This document shows positions 1 to 9,510 of a stretch of DNA of 64,000 nt, in pieces. Numbering within the stretch: position 1 is the first letter of the stretch; every line of letters starts with the position of its first letter. This stretch comes from Brucellaceae bacterium (GTDB taxonomy: Bacteria; Pseudomonadota; Alphaproteobacteria; Rhizobiales; Rhizobiaceae), in NCBI GenBank assembly GCA_020637775.1, contig JACKJV010000015.1, positions 1 through 64,000 of the forward strand. The letters are read 5' to 3'. The notes beneath the pieces were generated by a model, which ran no database searches, was not told where the DNA came from, and saw only the letters and a program-made list of their open reading frames with translations. The translations under genes and the position numbers were made by a program.

Positions 1-1
1 G

Positions 2-367
2 GCAAGCGATGCCGACGCGCTGGCCATGGCCGGGCAGGGGAGCCTTTACCCCGACCACGTGATCTTTCTGGGCGTCGGTTCGGTCGTGGCGAACGATGAC
101 GAGACGGCAGCGGATGTGGCAAGGCGCTTTGCCGATGCCGGTCTGCCGGATCCGGTTTCCATCCTGTTTCCGGGCAAGGGCGTGCTCATGCATGCTTCGG
201 CCAATGCCGGCGCACAGGCGCTGGCGCGTTGCCTGGCCGAGGTCACCACGCGCATCCCGGCAGGAACCGCGCTGACCTGTCTCAGCGATGCGCAGAATGC
301 GGAATTGCTCGACTGGGATGCGGAGAAGTACCGCCAGGCGCTGAACCGCGACCGGGCAGGGGCCTGA
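2..367 (+). CDS. Class II aldolase/adducin family protein, 3' part
   Basis: The gene enters from outside the window; only the last ~121 codons are visible, open from base 2 to the TGA at 365-367. The sequence contains the 'PDHVIFLGVG' region typical of the C-terminal half of long class II aldolases (COG3347-like), which cleave or process phosphorylated sugar acids and ketoses in the cytoplasm. The metal-binding histidines would lie upstream and cannot be checked. The FGGY kinase starts 2 bases after the stop, so the two belong to one operon, probably feeding a kinase-aldolase sugar route. The substrate cannot be inferred from this fragment. Confidence 0.75.
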   Translation, partial: ASDADALAMAGQGSLYPDHVIFLGVGSVVANDDETAADVARRFADAGLPDPVSILFPGKGVLMHASANAGAQALARCLAEVTTRIPAGTALTCLSDAQNAELLDWDAEKYRQALNRDRAGA

Positions 368-369
368 CG

Positions 370-1640
370 ATGAGCGATACGGCTCTTTTCGTCGGGATCG
401 ATGTCGGAACCTCCGGCGTTCGCGCCATCGCCATCGATGCGGCCCGGGCGGTTGTCGCGCAGGGCGCGGCGCGCATGGATGCCTTTGGAACGGATCACAG
501 GTCTCCCGCGATCTGGCGGGCAGCGCTCGAAACCGCAATGGAAGGCCTTTTGCAATCGATCGATCCTGCCGCGATTGCAGCGCTCAGCGTCGACGGCACA
601 TCCGGCACGATGGTCCCGGTGGATGGCGAGGGCAGGCCTGTGGGCCAGCCGATGATGTACAACGACCCGGTTGAAGACCGGGGCGTGGTCGAGACCATCG
701 GGCGCATCGCACCCGAAACGAGCGCGGCCCGCGGAGCCAATTCGGCGCTGGCGCGCGCCATCGTGCTGCAGGACACACAGGGAGCCGTGCGCGTCATCCA
801 TCAGGCCGACTGGATTGCCGGCCTGTTTTCCGGTCGCTTCGATACAAGCGACGAAAACAACGCGCTCAAGACCGGCTATGACCCGGTGGCAAGGCGATGG
901 CCCGAATGGATGGACGGAAGCGGCATCGCGCCGGAAAAGCTGCCGCACGTGCGTGAACCCGGAACAGCCACGGCACGGGCAGGGGGCGAACTGGCGCGCA
1001 AATTCGGATTACGTGAGGACGCGGCCGTGGTCGCGGGAACGACCGATGGCTGCGCGTCCTTTCTGGCCACCGGCGCAAGCGAGCCGGGCGACGGGGTGAC
1101 GGCGCTCGGCACCACGCTGACCATCAAGCTTTTCAGCGACACGCCGGTTTTTGCCCCGCAATACGGCATATACAGTCATCGGCTTGCCGGCGGCTGGCTG
1201 GCCGGCGGTGCATCCAATACCGGCGGCAACGTGCTGGCATCCCATTTCACTGGCGACCGGATTGCAGCGCTGTCGGCCGGCATCGACCCTGAAACGCCGA
1301 CCGGGATGGATTATTATCCGCTGGCAAGACCGGGCGAACGGTTCCCGGTCAACGATCCCGCCATGGCGCCGCGCATGGAGCCGCGCCCGGCAGACGATGC
1401 CCTGTTCCTGAAGGCCATGCTGGAAGGCATCGCGAAAGTGGAAGCGCTGGCCTATGCCAGGCTGGCGGAACTGGGTGCGCCAAGGCTGACCTCGATCCGG
1501 ACTGTCGGCGGCGGCGCATCAAACCCCGTGTGGACGGCGATGCGGACCCGCATGCTGGCGTCGGCTCAAAGCCTGTCCTTTCGCTCGAAGCCGCTTCTAC
1601 GGCACGGCCTTTGCTGGCCATGAAGGGCGCCTCGCGATGA
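370..1640 (+). pseudogene. FGGY-family carbohydrate kinase, frameshifted near the C-terminus
   Basis: The product resembles FGGY sugar kinases, which phosphorylate pentoses, pentitols or related sugars with ATP. The N-terminus has the phosphate-binding 'GIDVGTSGVRA' motif, the middle has 'DGTSGT', and the C-terminal lobe has 'TVGGGASNPVW'. The ATG at 370 sits 2 bases after the aldolase stop. The open frame runs to TGA at 1621-1623 but loses family character after about codon 397. One frame over, from about 1555, the expected tail resumes ('KPVLSLEAAS', then 'LLAMKGAS') and ends at TGA 1638-1640, overlapping the next gene's ATG. A lost G in the run near 1555-1558 would explain this; one or two further small indels near 1595-1612 are possible. 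It is either a recent pseudogene or an assembly error. Confidence 0.8.
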
Positions 1641-2496
1641 GCAGCGCGGCTAACCTGGCAAGCCTCGCGCCGAGATCGTCCGGCGGCGAGCTGTTTTTCG
1701 TTGACCAGTCTGGCGTGCTGCATGACGGCACCACGGTTTATCCGGCGCCATAGACGCGCTCGGACGCATCATGGCGGCCGGCAAGACAGTGGTTCTGCTT
1801 TCCAATTCCGGCAAGCGCGCCGCAGCCAATATCAAGCGCCTGAACCGGCTCGGCTTCACGCCTGACCTGTTCAGTGCCTTCGTAAGCTCCGGCGAGGTGG
1901 CCTGGCATCTGCTCAGGCGCGATCTCGACAGCGGCACCATGACCACTGGTGCACGCTGCCTGCTGCTTGCACGCGACGACGACCGGTCGGCCATCGAAGG
2001 GCTCGGCTTTTCGGAGGCGGCGACAGGCGCCGACGCCGACGTGATCCTGCTGTCGGGCAGCCAGGGCGACCGCATGGCCATGGACGAATACCGGGCCATT
2101 CTCGAACCGGCGGCCCGGCGTGGTGTGCCATGCCTTTGCACCAATCCTGACAAGATCATGCTGACGCCCACCGGGCCGCATTTCGGTGCAGGCGCCATCG
2201 CTGACGCCTACGAGGCCATGGGCGGTGCGGTGCGATGGATCGGCAAGCCTTACCCTGAAATGTATCACTACGCCCTTGAAGTGGTTCAGGCCGAACCAAC
2301 ACCGGCCGTCTGCTGCATTGGTGACAGCGTGGAGCACGATATTGCCGGCGGCGCCGGAATAGGGCTTTCAACGGCACTGGTACGCTCCGGCATCCTGGCT
2401 GAAATGACCGATCATGCGCTGGACGGACTTCTGCGCCAGCACGCTGTGCGACCGGACTACATCATCGACCGGTTTTCCTTCGGGGACATGCAGTAA
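1637..2496 (+). pseudogene. HAD-superfamily class IIA hydrolase, frameshifted near the N-terminus
   Basis: This is a HAD phosphatase of the class IIA type (TIGR01459-like). The N-terminal motif I is 'FFVDQSGVLHDG', which carries the nucleophile Asp; the second motif is 'VVLLSNSGKR'; the C-terminal Mg-binding part is 'CCIGDSVEHDIAGG'. An ATG at 1637 overlaps the kinase stop as ATGA. The frame from 1637 stops at 1752-1754 just after 'TTVYP', while the rest of the protein continues in another frame ('GAIDALGRIM...') to 2496. One missing C around 1741-1743 restores a continuous ~285-residue protein. A start at ATG 1771 is open but would lack the catalytic aspartate, so it should not be annotated as a complete enzyme. 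Confidence 0.8.
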
Positions 2497-2626
2497 CGGC
2501 AGGCGGAGACCGCCGGCATAGCTTCCGGCGCCAAAATTCGCTCGGCCGATTGAAATGCAATTGTCGCATAAGATGGATTATGGAACTATTAGGTATGTGA
2601 AACAGTCGAAAACGCACGCGGCAAGC

Positions 2627-3097
2627 TCACGCCTTGAGTTCGGCCACGGTCGCATTCGCCGCGCTGATCAACGCAGCCGTTCCCGCTTCGAACACAGCAT
2701 CATGGGCACCCGCGGCAGCCCAGACCGTTTCAAACCGTTGCAGCGTCGCGTCGGCAAAGCACGGAATTTCGATCTTGTGGCCGATCGGCGAAACGCCGCC
2801 GATGGCAAAGCCGGTCTGATCACGGATCAATCGCGGATCGGCGCGGCCAAGCTCTTCGCCTGCCAGCGCAGCCGCTTTCGCAAGGTCCAGAGTATTGTCG
2901 CCAGCCACCAGGAACAGATAGAGCCGCTCGCTCGTCTGTCCCTGGAAGATCAACGATTTGACGATTTGCGCCACATCGCAGCCGCATTGCTGCGCGGCTT
3001 CGCCCGCCGTGCGCGTGCTCTCGCCCATGCGCCGCACCTGTATGTCCAGGCCGGCATCTTTCGCCGCCGCTTCCACCCGTGCAATGCTCTTGCTCAT
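2627..3097 (-). CDS. YbaK/EbsC-type aminoacyl-tRNA deacylase family protein
   Basis: The 156-residue product matches the YbaK/ProX fold, which hydrolyses mischarged aminoacyl-tRNAs in trans in the cytoplasm. Visible family features are the conserved lysine in 'DVAQIVKSLIF' (about residue 47) and the 'IGGVSPIGH' loop that lines the substrate pocket. Length is normal. Its ATG overlaps the stop of the MBL hydrolase gene by 4 bases (ATGA), so it is the last gene of the leftward core operon. Which amino acid it clears (Cys, Pro or Ala) cannot be read from the sequence. Confidence 0.88.
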   Translation of the reverse strand: MSKSIARVEAAAKDAGLDIQVRRMGESTRTAGEAAQQCGCDVAQIVKSLIFQGQTSERLYLFLVAGDNTLDLAKAAALAGEELGRADPRLIRDQTGFAIGGVSPIGHKIEIPCFADATLQRFETVWAAAGAHDAVFEAGTAALISAANATVAELKA

Positions 3098-3930
3098 TCA
3101 AGTCCTCCGCTATCCGCATCATCCGCAACGGGAAATTCCAGCACGAGACCGTCATGGGCCGGCTCGACATTGTGCGGCGTCTCGGCCATCACGGTCGCAT
3201 AATCCAGCGGCACATGCATATGCGTCAGCACCGCATGAAGGGGCTTCAGATGATCAATCCAGTCCAGTGCCTCGCCCAGTGAAAAATGGCTGGGATGGCG
3301 CTTGTATTGCAGCGCATCCACGATCAGGAGATCGAGATTTTGCAATCGCTCCAACGTCTTTTCCGGAAAAGCTGATACGTCGGAACAATAGGCCAAGGGT
3401 CCGATCCGGAACGCCAGCGAATGTATGTCGCCATGCTTCTGGACCAGGGGTTCGAACGTGATCGAACCGCCGGCGCCGTTGATCGTGAAAGCGTCATAGT
3501 GGCGTATGGGATGGCGCCGCAGGATCGGCGGATAGGAGGAACCGGCCGGCGTATGGAAACAGTAGCCGAAGGCTTCCAGCAAGCGATCCGTCGTTGCATC
3601 GTCGGCCCAGATATCCATCAGCCGCCGCTGGGTGATGACATAGCCGCGCAGGTCATCGATGCCATGGATATGGTCGGCATGGGGATGGGTATAGACTGCG
3701 CCATCCAGTGTATCGGCGCCGGCGCGAACCATCTGCTCGCGGAAATCCGGACCCGTGTCGATCACCACACGGGTGATGCCATTGGCCCCGATTCGCTCGA
3801 CCAGCGCCGAAGCCCGGGTCCGCCGATTGCGCGGATTGTGCGGATCGCAAGCACCCCAGTCACCAGAGATCCGCGGTACCCCAGGCGACGAACCGCAGCC
3901 CAGGATCGTGAAGCGCAGCGTATCGGCCAT
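3094..3930 (-). CDS. MBL-fold metallo-hydrolase (PhnP/RNase Z-like)
   Basis: A 278-residue metallo-beta-lactamase-fold hydrolase. The dinuclear metal motif HxHxDH is seen in 'THPHADHIHG', and a later histidine lies in 'VLTHMHVPLD'. The N-terminus 'LGCGSSPGVPRI' is typical of the cyclic-phosphodiesterase-like group annotated in this position in many Hyphomicrobiales. The frame is open further upstream to 4023, but the ATG at 3930 starts just before the conserved beta strand and only 8 bases after the TatD stop, so it was chosen. It lies between the TatD nuclease and YbaK genes in a tight operon. Substrate unknown. Confidence 0.88.
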   Translation of the reverse strand: MADTLRFTILGCGSSPGVPRISGDWGACDPHNPRNRRTRASALVERIGANGITRVVIDTGPDFREQMVRAGADTLDGAVYTHPHADHIHGIDDLRGYVITQRRLMDIWADDATTDRLLEAFGYCFHTPAGSSYPPILRRHPIRHYDAFTINGAGGSITFEPLVQKHGDIHSLAFRIGPLAYCSDVSAFPEKTLERLQNLDLLIVDALQYKRHPSHFSLGEALDWIDHLKPLHAVLTHMHVPLDYATVMAETPHNVEPAHDGLVLEFPVADDADSGGLE

Positions 3931-3938
3931 GGTCGTCC

Positions 3939-4733
3939 TCAGAGGGCCGGCATCTTGGAGAACAGGCGAAGGCAGTTCGCGGTCGTGGCCTCGGCCAGCT
4001 CCATTTCCCTCACACCCTTGCATTCAGCCAGGACACGCGCCGTGTTGACGACAAAGGACGGCTCGTTGCGCTTGCCCCGGTGCGGCGGCGGCGCCAGATA
4101 GGGCGCATCGGTCTCCACCAGAAGCCGCTCCAGCGGCAGGTCGCGGGCAATGTTACGGATTTCCTGGCTGTTCCTGAACGTCAGGATTCCGGAGAACGAC
4201 ACATGGCCGCCCAGTTCGATCCCCGTTTCGGCCAGTGCGCGGCCCGACGAAAAACAGTGCAGAATGAAGGGAAAGGCGCCCTTCCCTGTTTCCTCGCGAA
4301 GGATCGCGGCCATGTCGTCGTCCGCGTCGCGTGAATGGATGACCAGCGGCAGTCCCGTTTCCCGCGACGCGGCGATGTGCTGGCGGAAGCCGGCAGCCTG
4401 TGCATCACGCGGCGACTTGTCATAGAAATAGTCAAGGCCGGCCTCACCAATGGCGACGCATTTGGGATGGTCCGCCAGAGCGACGAGATCGGCGGCCGTC
4501 ACATCGGTTTCTTCCCCCGCATTGTGCGGATGGGTGCCGACCGAGCAGAAGACCGGTTCATGGGCCTCGGCAATCGCCCTGATGGCGTCGAAGCGGCGCA
4601 CGCGCGTGGATATGGTCACCATGCGCTTCACGCCGGCGTCCAGCGCGCGTTGCACGACCTCTGCCCGTTCCGGCTCGAAATCCGGGAAGTCGAGATGACA
4701 ATGGCTGTCGATGAGTACCGGCGTTTCCGCCAT
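3939..4733 (-). CDS. TatD-family metal-dependent deoxyribonuclease
   Basis: A 264-residue TIM-barrel amidohydrolase-superfamily protein. The N-terminal metal site 'DSHCHLD', the second site 'GEAGLDYFYD', the 'VIHSRDADDD' histidine, 'ILHCFSSG' and the C-terminal 'LLVETDAPYL' are all present in order, so an active enzyme is expected. TatD proteins are 3'-5' DNA exonucleases linked to DNA repair and turnover. The open frame continues upstream into metG (to 4910), but the ATG at 4733 is just ahead of the first conserved strand and one base beyond the metG stop. Confidence 0.92.
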   Translation of the reverse strand: MAETPVLIDSHCHLDFPDFEPERAEVVQRALDAGVKRMVTISTRVRRFDAIRAIAEAHEPVFCSVGTHPHNAGEETDVTAADLVALADHPKCVAIGEAGLDYFYDKSPRDAQAAGFRQHIAASRETGLPLVIHSRDADDDMAAILREETGKGAFPFILHCFSSGRALAETGIELGGHVSFSGILTFRNSQEIRNIARDLPLERLLVETDAPYLAPPPHRGKRNEPSFVVNTARVLAECKGVREMELAEATTANCLRLFSKMPAL

Positions 4734-4734
4734 G

Positions 4735-6273
4735 TCAGGCCTGCTCCTTGTCCACGTAGCGCGGGAAAACGCCTTGCGGCGCGGGAAGTTCGGTTCCCGG
4801 CACGAGACGGTCCTCGAGATTGGCGAAGGCGCGTGCATCTTCCGGCACCGCGACGAGATCCAGCAGTCGCGCACAGGCCGCCGGCATGACGGGCTGCGCC
4901 AGGATGGCAATGCGGCGCACCGTCTCGGCCACCGTGTAGAGAACCGTCGCCATGCGCGCCGGATCGGTCTTTCGCAGAACCCAGGGCGCCTGGGTGTCGA
5001 TATACTTGTCGGCCTCGGTGACGATGGCGAAGATGGCTTCCACCGCCTTGTGAATGGCCTGACGGTCCATCGCCTCGCGCGCAGTCTCCAGGGCCTTCGC
5101 GGCGGAAGCGATCAGCGCCTCGTCTTCCGCCTTCAGATCGTCATTGGCCGGAACCGCACCACCGCAATTCTTGGCGATCATGGACAGTGAGCGCTGCGCC
5201 AGGTTGCCCAGTCCGTTGGCAAGGTCGGCATTGGTGCGCTGGACGATGGCCTCGTGGCTGTAGGAGCCGTCATTGCCGAAGGGCACTTCCCGCATGAAGA
5301 AGTAGCGCACCTGGTCGAGGCCGTATTCCTCCACCAGGGCGAACGGGTCGACCACATTGCCGACCGACTTGGACATCTTCTCGCCCTTGTTGAACAGGAA
5401 GCCGTGGGCATAGACACGCTTTGGCAACGGTACGCCGGCGCTCATCAGGAAGGCCGGCCAGTAGACGGCATGAAAGCGAACGATATCCTTGCCGATGATA
5501 TGGAGTGCCGGCCAGTAATTCCAGCGCGCGGCGTCGGCATCGGGAAAGCCGGCGGCGGTAATGTAGTTGGTCAGGGCGTCGACCCAGACATACATGACAT
5601 GCTTGTCATTGCCTGGCACGGGAATGCCCCAATCGAAACTGGTCCTTGAGATGGAAAGGTCTTTCAGCCCGCCCTTGACGAAGCTCATCACCTCGTTGCG
5701 TCGCTCCGAAGGCGCCACGAATTCCGGATCGTCGGTGTAAAGCTTCAGCAGCTTTTCCTCATAGGCGGAGAGGCGGAAATAGTAGCTTTCCTCCTCCACC
5801 CATTCCACCGGCGAGCCCAGCGGTTCCCGGCGCACGCCATCCTCCCCGACGGTGGTTTCGCCCTCGTCGAAAAAGGCCTCCTGGCGCACCGAATACCAGC
5901 CGCCATAGGTGTCCAGATAGATGTCGCCATTGGCCTCCATCCGCCGCCAGAGTTCCTGGCAGGAAATGCGGTGGCGCTCCTCGGTTGTGCGGATGAAATC
6001 GTCATTGGAACAGCCCAGCACCTCGACCATCCGGCGGAAGACCGCGGAGTTGCGATCAGCCAGTTCGATCGGCGCGATACCTTCCTTCGCCGCCGTCTGC
6101 TGCATCTTCTGGCCATGCTCGTCGGTACCGGTCAGAAAAAAGACATCCTTGCCGTCCTGTCGGGCGAAGCGCGCAAGCACATCGGTGGCGATGGCCGTGT
6201 AGGCATGGCCAATATGCGGCACACCGTTGGGGTAGAAGATCGGCGTGGTGATGTAATAGCTGGACGTGGACAT
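4735..6273 (-). CDS. metG: Methionine-tRNA ligase
   Basis: Class I aminoacyl-tRNA synthetase that charges tRNA-Met using ATP. The signature HIGH is at residues 20-23 ('PHIGHAY') and KMSKS at 299-303. The catalytic core and the anticodon-binding helical domain ('VLRKTDP', 'MPAACARLL') follow in the usual order. At 512 residues it is the short type without the C-terminal dimerisation domain, as usual in Hyphomicrobiales. The CDS is intact. It sits between holB and the TatD gene, an order typical of this group, which supports its being chromosomal core. Confidence 0.97.
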   Translation of the reverse strand: MSTSSYYITTPIFYPNGVPHIGHAYTAIATDVLARFARQDGKDVFFLTGTDEHGQKMQQTAAKEGIAPIELADRNSAVFRRMVEVLGCSNDDFIRTTEERHRISCQELWRRMEANGDIYLDTYGGWYSVRQEAFFDEGETTVGEDGVRREPLGSPVEWVEEESYYFRLSAYEEKLLKLYTDDPEFVAPSERRNEVMSFVKGGLKDLSISRTSFDWGIPVPGNDKHVMYVWVDALTNYITAAGFPDADAARWNYWPALHIIGKDIVRFHAVYWPAFLMSAGVPLPKRVYAHGFLFNKGEKMSKSVGNVVDPFALVEEYGLDQVRYFFMREVPFGNDGSYSHEAIVQRTNADLANGLGNLAQRSLSMIAKNCGGAVPANDDLKAEDEALIASAAKALETAREAMDRQAIHKAVEAIFAIVTEADKYIDTQAPWVLRKTDPARMATVLYTVAETVRRIAILAQPVMPAACARLLDLVAVPEDARAFANLEDRLVPGTELPAPQGVFPRYVDKEQA

Positions 6274-6369
6274 GATACCCGAAACGCTCCCGCACTGGGG
6301 GATTGATTGTCAGGCGCGGGATAACGCAATTGCGCCGCGATTGCCAGTGCGCAGGGCCCGGTTTTGCAT

Positions 6370-7422
6370 TCAGCGATGGATGGCCGCATGCAGCCGGTGG
6401 AGAAGGCCGCTGACATGCTGGCGCTTGTCGAGATTGTAGGTTTCCCGCTCGATGATGGTCTGGCGTGTTTCCTCCCAGAGGCGGGCAAGACCGTTTGCCG
6501 CGATCGTGTCCCCGGCCCTGGCCGCCTGAACCGCATCGCGCCCGAGGCGGTCGCCGACATGGCGGTTGAACAGGTCGAGCGCGATCTCCGCATCGCGGCC
6601 GGCCAGCGCCTGGGCAATGCGAATCGCTTCCCCCGTGTCAAAGCGCGGCTGGTCGAGCAGCCGGTCGACCGCCTCGGCCACATCCAGCCCGCCATGACGG
6701 GTGAGCAGCAAGGCATTGCGCACGCTGCCTTCCGCCAGGTCGATGAGCCGCTGGCGTGCTTGCGGCTCCTCCGGGGCATCCTCATGAAGGACGGAAAGCG
6801 CCTGCAAGAGGTCCGTTTCCTCCAGCGGCCGCAGCCGGTGCACCTGGCAGCGTGAACGGATGGTCGGCAGAAGGCGTCCCGGCGCATGGCTGACAAGCAT
6901 GAACAGCGTGTCGCGCGGCGGCTCTTCGAGGCTCTTGAGAAGCGCATTGGCGGCCGACGTGTTCATCTGCTCGGCAGGATCGACGATCACGACGCGCCAG
7001 CTTCGGTCATGGGTCGTCATCGACAGGAAGTGGCCGAGCCGGCGGATTTCATCGACTGTGATGAAGTTCTTGTAACCGGTGCCGGTGTCGCGAGGCGGTC
7101 GCGTGAGATGCAGCACGGCGGGGTGCGCACCGCTGGCAATCTGGCGCCAGACGGGATGCGCGGGGTTCGGGCGGACCAGCGTTTCCGGTGCATTGGGCCG
7201 GTCACGTTCGGTCAGCATGTGGAAAGCGAGATGGTAGGCGAATGTTGCCTTGCCGATCCCCTGCGGCCCGGTGAGCAATGCGGCGTGATGCATCTTGCCG
7301 GTCCGCCAGGCGCCCGCAAACCAGGCAGCCGCCTCGTCATGCCCCACGAGATGGGGATTTTCTGCCGGCTCGGGAATATCGGGCAGGCTGTCGGCCTGCT
7401 CCGGCGCCAGACGCTCGCTCAT
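6370..7422 (-). CDS. holB: DNA polymerase III subunit delta'
   Basis: A 350-residue AAA+ clamp-loader subunit. The Walker A-like loop is 'LLTGPQGIGKATFAYHLA' and the sensor region is 'SLEEPPRDTLFMLVSHAPG', followed by 'TIRSRCQVHRL' with the SRC motif of clamp loaders. It works with DnaX and HolA to load the beta clamp onto primed DNA. The preceding tmk gene ends 6 bases upstream, so the two are co-transcribed and probably translationally linked. The downstream gap to metG is 96 bases. Complete and of normal length. Confidence 0.93.
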   Translation of the reverse strand: MSERLAPEQADSLPDIPEPAENPHLVGHDEAAAWFAGAWRTGKMHHAALLTGPQGIGKATFAYHLAFHMLTERDRPNAPETLVRPNPAHPVWRQIASGAHPAVLHLTRPPRDTGTGYKNFITVDEIRRLGHFLSMTTHDRSWRVVIVDPAEQMNTSAANALLKSLEEPPRDTLFMLVSHAPGRLLPTIRSRCQVHRLRPLEETDLLQALSVLHEDAPEEPQARQRLIDLAEGSVRNALLLTRHGGLDVAEAVDRLLDQPRFDTGEAIRIAQALAGRDAEIALDLFNRHVGDRLGRDAVQAARAGDTIAANGLARLWEETRQTIIERETYNLDKRQHVSGLLHRLHAAIHR

Positions 7423-7428
7423 GGCCTG

Positions 7429-8100
7429 TCACGCATCGGCATCGGCGGAAATTTCGGCCCGCGCCGCTTCCAGCAGGCTGGCGACGGCGGCGCGAATGTC
7501 TTCTGCCACGGCATCGGCATCGCGGCTGGCATCGACGATCCGGCAGCGCTCCGGCTCGGCGCGCGCGATTGCCAGGAAGGCCTCCCGGCGCTCCTCATGG
7601 ACCCTCGCCTCCTCCTTCTCGTAGCGGTCGGCACGATCTCCGGCGGCGCGACGGGCATGCGCACGCTCAAGGCCGAGTTCGGCGGGCAGATCGAGGATCA
7701 GCGTCAGGTCGGGGATCATGCCGTTGATCGCCACCTCTTCCAGCCGCCGCATGAAATCCGGATCGAGCTTGCCCGTCACGCCCTGATAGACCCGCGAGGA
7801 ATCCATGAACCGGTCGCACAGGACGATCATGCCGGCGTCCACGGCCGGGCGGATCACCTGTTCGACATGGTCGGAGCGCGCCGTTGAAAACAGGATGGCC
7901 TCCATAGCCGGGCCGAAATGCTCCGCCGCGCCGGACAGCAGCACATGGCGCACCGCCTCGGCTCCCGGCGAACCGCCTGGTTCGCGGGTGACCAGAACGC
8001 GATGGCCGGCCGAGCGAAGCCATTCGGCCAGACGCTCGATCTGGGTGGTCTTGCCGCCCCCCTCGCCGCCTTCAAACGTGATGAAAAGCCCGTCTGGCAC
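7429..8100 (-). CDS. tmk: Thymidylate kinase
   Basis: Phosphorylates dTMP to dTDP with ATP in the cytoplasm. The P-loop '[10 protein letters not shown]' lies at residues 10-19, the DR motif 'LCDRFMDSS' at mid-protein, and the lid with '[15 protein letters not shown]' follows. The start codon is GTG (8098-8100), with a GAGAGG ribosome-binding sequence upstream and the beta strand 'LFITFEGG' directly after it. 223 residues, normal for the family. It is followed at once by holB, a common pairing. Confidence 0.95.
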   Translation of the reverse strand: MPDGLFITFEGGEGGGKTTQIERLAEWLRSAGHRVLVTREPGGSPGAEAVRHVLLSGAAEHFGPAMEAILFSTARSDHVEQVIRPAVDAGMIVLCDRFMDSSRVYQGVTGKLDPDFMRRLEEVAINGMIPDLTLILDLPAELGLERAHARRAAGDRADRYEKEEARVHEERREAFLAIARAEPERCRIVDASRDADAVAEDIRAAVASLLEAARAEISADADA

Positions 8101-8240
8101 CTGTGTCGGCCTCTCTGCGTTTGCCTCGCGAACCTTGTCTTAGTGCGCGTGGCCGCCAGCGTCCATAGCCGCCGGCTGTTCCGGCAAACCTCGCGCCCGC
8201 GCGCCGGCCCGCGGCGGATCAGACCCATGCGAACCGCCCG

Positions 8241-9410
8241 CTATCCGCGCAACCAGCCGATCATCAATTCCTCGATGGCATCCACGGCGCGCTGCTGAAG
8301 CGTGCCCTTGCCAACGCTTTCTGCGGCAAAGAGTGGCGTTTCCTGACTCAGCGTATCGCCGATCCACACCTTCAGGGCACCGATGGGCGCGCCCTCCTCG
8401 ACCGGCACGTCAACCGGACCATCATAGACGATGCGCGCGATCAGCCGGTCGCGATTGGTAATCGGAACGAGGATGGAGACCGCGCCTTCCGCCCGCAGGG
8501 CCACGCCGGACTTGGCGCCGCCATACAGATCGGCCTCGCCGATGATCTCACCGGCCTTGAAGATCTCCTTGCTCTCGAAGGCGCGGATGCCCCAATCAAG
8601 GATCTTGCGGGCCTCCTCCGCGCGCTGCCGGTCGGTCTTCATGCCCGACATGGCGACGAAGATCCGCCGCCCCTCGCGGTTCACCGAGCCGACGATGGCG
8701 TATCCGCTTTCCTCGGTGAAGCCGGTCTTCATGCCGTCGGCGCCAATATCCATGCGCAGCAACGGGTTGCGGTTGCGCTGGAGGATCTTGTTCCAGGTGA
8801 ACTCGGTCTGGCTGTAATAGTGGTAGTATTGGGGATAGGTTTTCCAGATATGGAGCGCCAGCCGGGCAAGATCCTTCATCGTGACAACCTGCCCCTCGGC
8901 AGGCAGGCCCGTCGAATTCCGGAAAACCGAGTTTTCCAGCCCGATCTTGCGGGCCCGCTCGGTCATCAGCCGCGCGAAATTCTCCTCCGATCCCGCCATG
9001 CCTTCCGCGATGATGATGCAGCCGTCATTGGCCGACTGCACGATGACCGCCTGGATGAGATCCTCCAACCGGATCTCGGACTTCACCTCCGCGAACATGG
9101 TCGAACCGCCCGAAACGGCCCCGCCGGTTCGCCAGGCATTCTCGGAGACATAGAACGTGTCGTCCATGGACAGCCGGCCGATGCTGAGCGCATGAAACAC
9201 CACTTCCATGGTCATAAGCTTGGCCAGCGAAGCCGGGGGAACCGGCTTTTCCTCGTTTTTCGCGAAGAGAATCGACCCGGTTCCGGCATCGATCATGTAG
9301 GCCGTATCGGCCGATGTTTCGAAAAGCTGCGCATTGGCCGGCGCAAGGCTCACAAAGAAAACCGCCCATCCCAGCAGGATGGTGCGATGGATCGCCTTTA
9401 GCATGTTCAT
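8241..9410 (-). CDS. D-alanyl-D-alanine carboxypeptidase (penicillin-binding protein, peptidase S11)
   Basis: A periplasmic low-molecular-weight PBP that trims the terminal D-Ala from peptidoglycan stem peptides. An N-terminal signal peptide ends at about 'APANA' (residue 27). The serine-enzyme motifs are all present: SxxK at residues 61-64 ('SLAK'), SxN at 126-128 ('SAN') and KTG at 228-230. The C-terminal part is the usual beta domain with an amphipathic end ('AIEELMIGWLRG') expected to associate with the inner membrane. 389 residues, intact. A second in-frame ATG lies two codons downstream of the chosen start. Confidence 0.93.
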   Translation of the reverse strand: MNMLKAIHRTILLGWAVFFVSLAPANAQLFETSADTAYMIDAGTGSILFAKNEEKPVPPASLAKLMTMEVVFHALSIGRLSMDDTFYVSENAWRTGGAVSGGSTMFAEVKSEIRLEDLIQAVIVQSANDGCIIIAEGMAGSEENFARLMTERARKIGLENSVFRNSTGLPAEGQVVTMKDLARLALHIWKTYPQYYHYYSQTEFTWNKILQRNRNPLLRMDIGADGMKTGFTEESGYAIVGSVNREGRRIFVAMSGMKTDRQRAEEARKILDWGIRAFESKEIFKAGEIIGEADLYGGAKSGVALRAEGAVSILVPITNRDRLIARIVYDGPVDVPVEEGAPIGALKVWIGDTLSQETPLFAAESVGKGTLQQRAVDAIEELMIGWLRG

Positions 9411-9510
9411 CGGTTGTGTCTTGTCCGCCCTGGTTCATTGCGCCCCTCGAAAGGCTAGCAAGATGTGGCGCAGACAATCAACCGTATCGGCCGGCGATCA
9501 CAATGAAATT

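Noticed and set aside
2499..2515. GGCGG-AGA-CCGCC hairpin after the HAD gene as a terminator
   Set aside because: Short stem, three-base loop and no T-run; too weak to call.
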